A stretch of 9,405 nt of DNA from the NCBI GenBank assembly GCA_016212295.1, contig JACRGO010000096.1, positions 1 through 9,405 on the forward strand. Direction: 5' to 3'. The notes beneath the pieces were generated by a model that was not told where the DNA came from, searched no databases, and saw only the letters and a program-made list of their open reading frames with translations. This document shows, one piece after another, positions 6,315 to 9,405 of the stretch. The first letter of the stretch is position 1, and every line of letters begins with the position of its first letter. This DNA is from Nitrospinota bacterium (GTDB lineage: Bacteria; Nitrospinota; Nitrospinia; JACRGO01). The position numbers and the translations under genes are program-made.

Positions 6315-8012
6315 TCACATTCTGGATAATTTAGCTTGAAATTTCGGCAGAACCACCTCGAACCTGGTCCCCTTCCCTTCCTCGCTTTCCACTTTAATAG
6401 TCCCGTTATGGGCGTCTATGATCTTCTTTGTGATGGCCATTCCAAGGCCGGTGCCCTTACTTTTCCCATAGGTGGCGAAAGGCTCGAATAAGGTCTTTAT
6501 TATGGAATCCGGCATCCCTTTCCCATTATCTGATAAAATAATAAGGATATGGTTTTTGTCCTGGGATTCCGAGACCTCCACCACGAACTCCCCTCCCTCC
6601 TCCAAGGCGTCCAAGGCGTTTCCGGCTATATTGTAGACCACCCGTTCGATTTTTTCCGGATTTATCTCCATCTTGCCTGTGTAATTGATCTTGGGGACGA
6701 ACTTGACCTTCTTCTCCTTCATATCCCTTTCTATGAACAAAAAAATCTCCGAGAAAAAATCCAGGCAACTGGTCTCACGCCATTCCAATGTATTGTCAAT
6801 GCCCTTGGCAAAGTCCAGCAGCTCCTGCGCCATGTTCGTCAACCGGTCCACGACCCTTATTATGATATTGCTGAATTCCTTGTTCTTGGGGGATTTATTA
6901 CCTAGCATTTCCGCGAAGCCCCTGATTGAGGTCATGGGGCCTTTAATGTCGTGGATTATATAGCTGGCCATGTTCCCCACCGCGGCCAATCGTTCATTTT
7001 TGATGTATTCCTGTTCCAGGATGGAATTTTCAATCAAGACGCCGGCCAATGACGCGAACATGACAAGGACCTCCTCATCCTCCTTTATAAATGAGACTGC
7101 TTCCTTATTCAACACTTGCAGCACCCCGATGAGTTTCCCCTGAAGGTTTTCCATTGGGACGCACAGCAGGTTTTTTGTCTTGAACCCTGTTTTAATGTCG
7201 AATTCCGGATTGAATAATTCATGGCTGTAAACGTCTTCTATATTCATGGTCTCCCGCGTCCGGGCCACATGCCCCGCGATTCCTTTATTGACGCTGAACC
7301 TGATTTCTCCTATCTCACGCTTTTCGGAAACCTTAAGCCAAAGTTCCCCGGTTTTTGGGTCATGAATAAAAAGGGACGCCCTCTCGGCTTGGAGAATTTC
7401 GCTCGTGCCCTTTAATATGGCGGCGAGCAATTCATCAAGGTCCCTGATGCTGGACATCATCTCCCCGATTTTCAGTATTCGGGATATTTTAAAATTCCTT
7501 TCCCGCAGTTGCCTGGTCTGCGCGTTGACCATTTCGCTCAACTGTTCATTCCTGGTCTTTAGCTCTTCCGTCAGCCTGTCCCGCAGGGTTTGCGCATCAA
7601 TTTCGATTTTTTTCCTTTCCAGGGCCTTCCCGATAGCGGCGCCGATTCCAACGAAACCGTACTTTTTGGAAACGTAGTCGTCGGCCCCCAATTTCATTAG
7701 CTTGACAGCTATGTCCGCTGAACCTATCATGGTCAGTATGACAATGGGCATGAACGGGCGTTCTTTTTTAATTATTTCCAGCGCCTCGTCTCCTTTCATG
7801 TCCGGGAGATAATAATCCAGGAGGACAATGGAAGGGGGGTCTTTTTTTATGGCTTCCAGGGCGTCTCTTGCCGTGCTTACGCATACAATGGAGCATTTTT
7901 CCACGGTAAAGTAATCGGCCAGCTTGGCCGCTGTTCTCTTGGCCTCCAGGGAATTGGACTCCGCTATCAGCAATTTTATTTTTCCGTTTCTGGATTGAAT
8001 GTTTTCCGACAT
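6315..8012 (-). CDS. Response regulator receiver / GAF / sensor histidine kinase
   Basis: Predicted cytosolic signalling protein, 565 aa from the chosen start, with no membrane span. The N-terminal receiver domain (about 12-130) has the phosphoacceptor Asp66 in LLDYYLP, Thr94 and a Lys at 116/117. The first acidic pocket is reduced to Glu18 (IAESN). A coiled-coil linker (about 139-180) leads to a GAF domain (about 187-333). The kinase core follows: phospho-accepting His354 in YIIHDIKGPM, N-box NIAGNALDAL (461-470), G1 DNGKGM (495-500), F-box FEPF (509-512), G2 KGTGLGM (519-525) and G3 GKGTRF (546-551). The ligand of the GAF domain is unknown. I prefer the ATG at 8012; a TTG at 8030 would add six residues, and neither has an ideal ribosome site. 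No separate response regulator gene is adjacent, so it probably joins a phosphorelay encoded elsewhere. Confidence 0.93.
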   Translation of the reverse strand: MSENIQSRNGKIKLLIAESNSLEAKRTAAKLADYFTVEKCSIVCVSTARDALEAIKKDPPSIVLLDYYLPDMKGDEALEIIKKERPFMPIVILTMIGSADIAVKLMKLGADDYVSKKYGFVGIGAAIGKALERKKIEIDAQTLRDRLTEELKTRNEQLSEMVNAQTRQLRERNFKISRILKIGEMMSSIRDLDELLAAILKGTSEILQAERASLFIHDPKTGELWLKVSEKREIGEIRFSVNKGIAGHVARTRETMNIEDVYSHELFNPEFDIKTGFKTKNLLCVPMENLQGKLIGVLQVLNKEAVSFIKEDEEVLVMFASLAGVLIENSILEQEYIKNERLAAVGNMASYIIHDIKGPMTSIRGFAEMLGNKSPKNKEFSNIIIRVVDRLTNMAQELLDFAKGIDNTLEWRETSCLDFFSEIFLFIERDMKEKKVKFVPKINYTGKMEINPEKIERVVYNIAGNALDALEEGGEFVVEVSESQDKNHILIILSDNGKGMPDSIIKTLFEPFATYGKSKGTGLGMAITKKIIDAHNGTIKVESEEGKGTRFEVVLPKFQAKLSRM

Positions 8013-8076
8013 AGCGCTACGTGGCCTCAACCAAAATAAATTTCTCTTGAAGCATTCAACGCGGATTGCCTATATA

Positions 8077-8117
8077 TTTTCAGGAAATGCCAGATATATA
8101 ATAGCCTATCCTGAAAA
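8077..8117. promoter_or_regulatory. 9-bp inverted repeat upstream of the kinase gene
   Basis: TTTTCAGGA (8077-8085) and TCCTGAAAA (8109-8117) are perfect inverted copies 23 bases apart, with TATATAAT-like sequence between them. The pair is 65-105 bases upstream of the kinase start. It could be an operator overlapping the kinase promoter; this is inference. Confidence 0.3.
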
Positions 8118-8202
8118 AAATAAAAACCAACAAAAAACATTTGCAATTTTTATGAGGAAGGCAGGGAGGCATGAATTTTTTTAGCTACCGTTAACGAGGT
8201 GT

Positions 8203-8221
8203 CGTGAAAAACAGCTTCACG
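8203..8221. repeat. Small hairpin
   Basis: CGTGAA (8203-8208) and TTCACG (8216-8221) form a perfect 6-bp stem with a 7-base loop. It lies 19 bases left of the larger repeat element. No function can be assigned. Confidence 0.4.
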
Positions 8222-8240
8222 CTCAATTGCAGGGGAAATC

Positions 8241-8331
8241 ACATCCCCCTTGGTCCCCCTTCCTAAGGGGGAATTAAAACAGAGCCCATTTTAGGGGCGT
8301 TTCCAGCATTCCCCCTTAGCAAGGGGGATGT
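8241..8331. repeat. Inverted repeat element with CCCCCTT / AAGGGGG arms
   Basis: The right arm (8308-8331) is 24 bases. Its reverse complement is found in the left arm as two exact 12-base blocks, 8241-8252 and 8263-8274, separated by ten extra bases (8253-8262). Each arm also folds on itself through CCCCCTT/AAGGGGG. The interior (8275-8307) is short and non-coding. This is a MITE/REP-like element between the divergent kinase and biotin ligase genes. Confidence 0.8.
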
Positions 8332-8362
8332 AAAAAATAGCTAATGAGGCTTTCTCTGGCTT

Positions 8363-8391
8363 TTCATGGCAACCCTGTAAGCGGTTATAAT
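8363..8391 (+). promoter_or_regulatory. Possible promoter for the biotin ligase gene
   Basis: A perfect TATAAT (8386-8391) lies 22 bases before the start codon. The -35 position (TTCATG, 8363-8368, 17-base spacer) matches only 3 of 6 bases. A start near 8398 would leave a leader of about 15 bases, which still includes the GAGAG just before the ATG. Confidence 0.4.
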
Positions 8392-8413
8392 TTTTTTATT
8401 TAAAATGTGAGAG

Positions 8414-9187
8414 ATGAATTATCGGAATAGGCGGATAGTATCTAAAATAAACCAAGATATTTTACATCAAATTGCCTTGGAACTTCCCACCAAATTCATT
8501 GGAAAGGAAATTATTTTTTTCGATGAAATTGATTCCACTAACAATTTCGCCAGGGAACTCTTTCACAAAAAAGAGGGAAGGGTTAAAGAAGGGACCGTCA
8601 TAGTGGCTGCTACCCAGACCAAGGGGAGGGGACAGTTTGACAGATCATGGCATTCCCCGGACCAAGGAGGGGCCTATCTTACGGTAATCCTTACTCCGCC
8701 TGCCGGCATGGGAAAATTCCTGCCCGCCGTTTCCCTCGCCGCGGGAGGGGCAGGAGCGGAGGCATTGGAAGATATAGCGCCTGTAAAGCTTTCCCTCAAA
8801 TACCCAAACGATATATATTTAAAGGGAAAGAAGGTGGGGGGCGTCCTGGCGGAGAATCTTCAGGGGACAAAATACGGGCTTCAAAGCCATTTCGTTATTT
8901 TAGGAATAGGAGTCAACCTTTATACCAGCCCTTCTTCCTTTCCAAATGAGATCAAGGAAACCGCTTCATCCATGCTACATCTTTCCGGCTATATGATAGA
9001 ACCGGCGCAATTCATCCGCGGGTTTTGTATTCAGTTGGAGAAGTGGTATGGATATTTTCTGTCCGGAAATTTCAACCGAATTATGGACTGCTGGAATGAG
9101 CGAATGACGGCAATACCGGAAGGGGCAAAGGAAAAGCTGCAAGACTTGCTGGAATTCAAGAGAGCTGGCAAGCAAGTGAGGAAATAA
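8414..9187 (+). CDS. birA: Biotin-[acetyl-CoA carboxylase] ligase, catalytic-core type
   Basis: Activates biotin with ATP to biotinoyl-AMP and attaches it to the biotin carrier protein of acetyl-CoA carboxylase and related enzymes, in the cytosol. 257 aa. Motifs are FFDEIDSTN (35-43), the nucleotide/biotin loop TKGRGQFDRSWHSP (69-82), GGAYLTVIL (85-93), KYPNDIYLKGKKVGGVLAE (129-147, with the catalytic-site Lys129) and ILGIGVNL (162-169). No N-terminal helix-turn-helix domain is present, so it should not be a repressor. After the catalytic domain the protein ends in a charged helix-like tail (about 230-257) instead of the SH3-like C-terminal domain of about 50 residues seen in most homologues. 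The sequence after the stop does not look like that domain in another frame. ATG 8414 follows GTGAGAG. The gene converges on the partial gene at the right edge. Confidence 0.93.
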   Translation: MNYRNRRIVSKINQDILHQIALELPTKFIGKEIIFFDEIDSTNNFARELFHKKEGRVKEGTVIVAATQTKGRGQFDRSWHSPDQGGAYLTVILTPPAGMGKFLPAVSLAAGGAGAEALEDIAPVKLSLKYPNDIYLKGKKVGGVLAENLQGTKYGLQSHFVILGIGVNLYTSPSSFPNEIKETASSMLHLSGYMIEPAQFIRGFCIQLEKWYGYFLSGNFNRIMDCWNERMTAIPEGAKEKLQDLLEFKRAGKQVRK

Positions 9188-9234
9188 GAGCCAATGGCCA
9201 ACTCCCACGGCAACTGTCAACCGGAAACAGCGTG

Positions 9235-9281
9235 AAAAAAACGTTCTCCGCCGTCCGCTCTCAGAGGACGCCTCTAGGCGG
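9235..9281 (-). terminator. Possible terminator of the right-edge gene
   Basis: Read on the minus strand, CCGCC (9281-9277) can pair with GGCGG (9252-9248). Inside this an AGAGG/CCTCT stem with a 3-base loop (9275-9263) can form. A run of seven T follows (9241-9235). The structure overlaps the last codons of the partial gene and has a gap of 6 bases before the T-run, so it is a weak candidate. Confidence 0.2.
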
Positions 9282-9405
9282 GAGGAGTTTTTCAATGAGG
9301 GCCTGGAGTTTTTCGATGAGGGATTTCAGGAATGAAAGCTCCTCCTTTTGCGCCTCAAGGGAGGTTTCTATCTGGGTTAGTTTCTTCTGCTGATTCCAGA
9401 GTATC
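9261..9405 (-). CDS. C-terminal end of an unidentified coiled-coil protein (partial)
   Basis: An open frame enters from the right edge on the minus strand and ends at TGA (9263-9261), giving 47 residues. The sequence is almost all helix-formers with leucine/isoleucine spacing of a coiled coil: QQKKLTQIETSLEAQKEEL, then SLIEKLQ and ALIEKLL, then PPRGVL at the end. The two seven-residue units SLIEKLQ/ALIEKLL are encoded by 18-base near-copies 21 bases apart (9284-9301 and 9305-9322, 17 of 18 identical), i.e. one heptad. The frame stays open to the window edge and has the right composition for real coding sequence. I do not recognise the protein; the start is outside the window. Confidence 0.6.
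   Translation of the reverse strand, partial: ILWNQQKKLTQIETSLEAQKEELSFLKSLIEKLQALIEKLLPPRGVL

Larger units (their letters stand above)
8013..8413. other. Divergent intergenic region between kinase and biotin ligase
   Basis: About 400 bases without a credible gene. From left to right it holds a 9-bp inverted repeat (8077-8117) near the kinase start, a small 6-bp stem (8203-8221), a larger repeat hairpin (8241-8331), and a TATAAT box just before the biotin ligase gene. A 61-residue plus-strand reading frame at 7999-8184 has no recognisable features. Confidence 0.7.

Noticed and set aside
7999-8184. A 61-residue plus-strand frame overlapping the kinase start
   Set aside because: It has no ribosome site, overlaps the kinase coding region, and shows no recognisable features.
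9188-9260. Terminator for the biotin ligase gene on the plus strand
   Set aside because: Short complementary pieces (CACG/CGTG, CTGT/ACAG) exist, but they are followed by an A-run, not a T-run, on this strand.
1-9405. CRISPR array or defence island
   Set aside because: No regularly spaced direct repeats with variable spacers and no cas, nuclease or toxin-antitoxin genes are present; the repeats are single intergenic hairpins.

Overview
This is a stretch of bacterial chromosome with moderate GC content (estimated by eye, not counted). It carries nine complete protein genes and the 3' end of a tenth. All complete genes are housekeeping or cell-envelope functions. I see no rRNA, tRNA, CRISPR array, phage gene or transposase. 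The Tat translocase, a GldA/GldF-type ABC exporter, a REC-GAF-histidine kinase protein and the intergenic hairpin repeats fit a Gram-negative-type, probably environmental bacterium (Desulfobacterota, Nitrospinota or a related candidate phylum). That placement is inference; the window holds no phylogenetic marker I can resolve by eye.

Layout. On the minus strand, read from right to left, are dnaK (4403-2481), rpoZ (2428-2153), an ABC ATPase (2022-1069) and its membrane permease (1072-296, GTGA overlap). A strong sigma70-type promoter (TTGACA-17-TATATA) lies in front of dnaK. Divergent from dnaK on the plus strand are a tatA/tatB-type gene (4594-4836), tatC (4986-5795) and acylphosphatase (about 5884-6162). 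A response-regulator/GAF/histidine-kinase hybrid (8012-6315, minus) converges on the acylphosphatase gene. Divergent from the kinase is a biotin-protein ligase gene (8414-9187, plus). It converges on the C-terminal end of an unidentified coiled-coil protein (9404-9261, minus), which runs off the window.

The notable layer is between the genes. Six intergenic spaces (1-143, 2036-2145, 4838-4938, 5807-5872, 6210-6314, 8241-8331) each hold a long inverted repeat able to fold into a hairpin, and the outer arms look different in each. Two of them (2036-2145 and 6210-6314) contain the same perfect 20-bp palindrome GGGCACGATGCATCGTGCCC nested inside unrelated outer arms. This looks like a genome populated by several families of small non-coding palindromic elements (REP/MITE-like), one of which has entered or spread with the others. 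No mobilising enzyme is encoded here.

Functionally, dnaK and rpoZ form a compact pair with a read-through-sized gap. The ABC genes may be read with them, but a repeat hairpin lies between. The two tat genes are likewise split by a hairpin of about 100 bp that starts just after the first stop codon. The biotin ligase is a minimal catalytic-core type: it has no N-terminal DNA-binding domain and apparently no C-terminal SH3-like domain.
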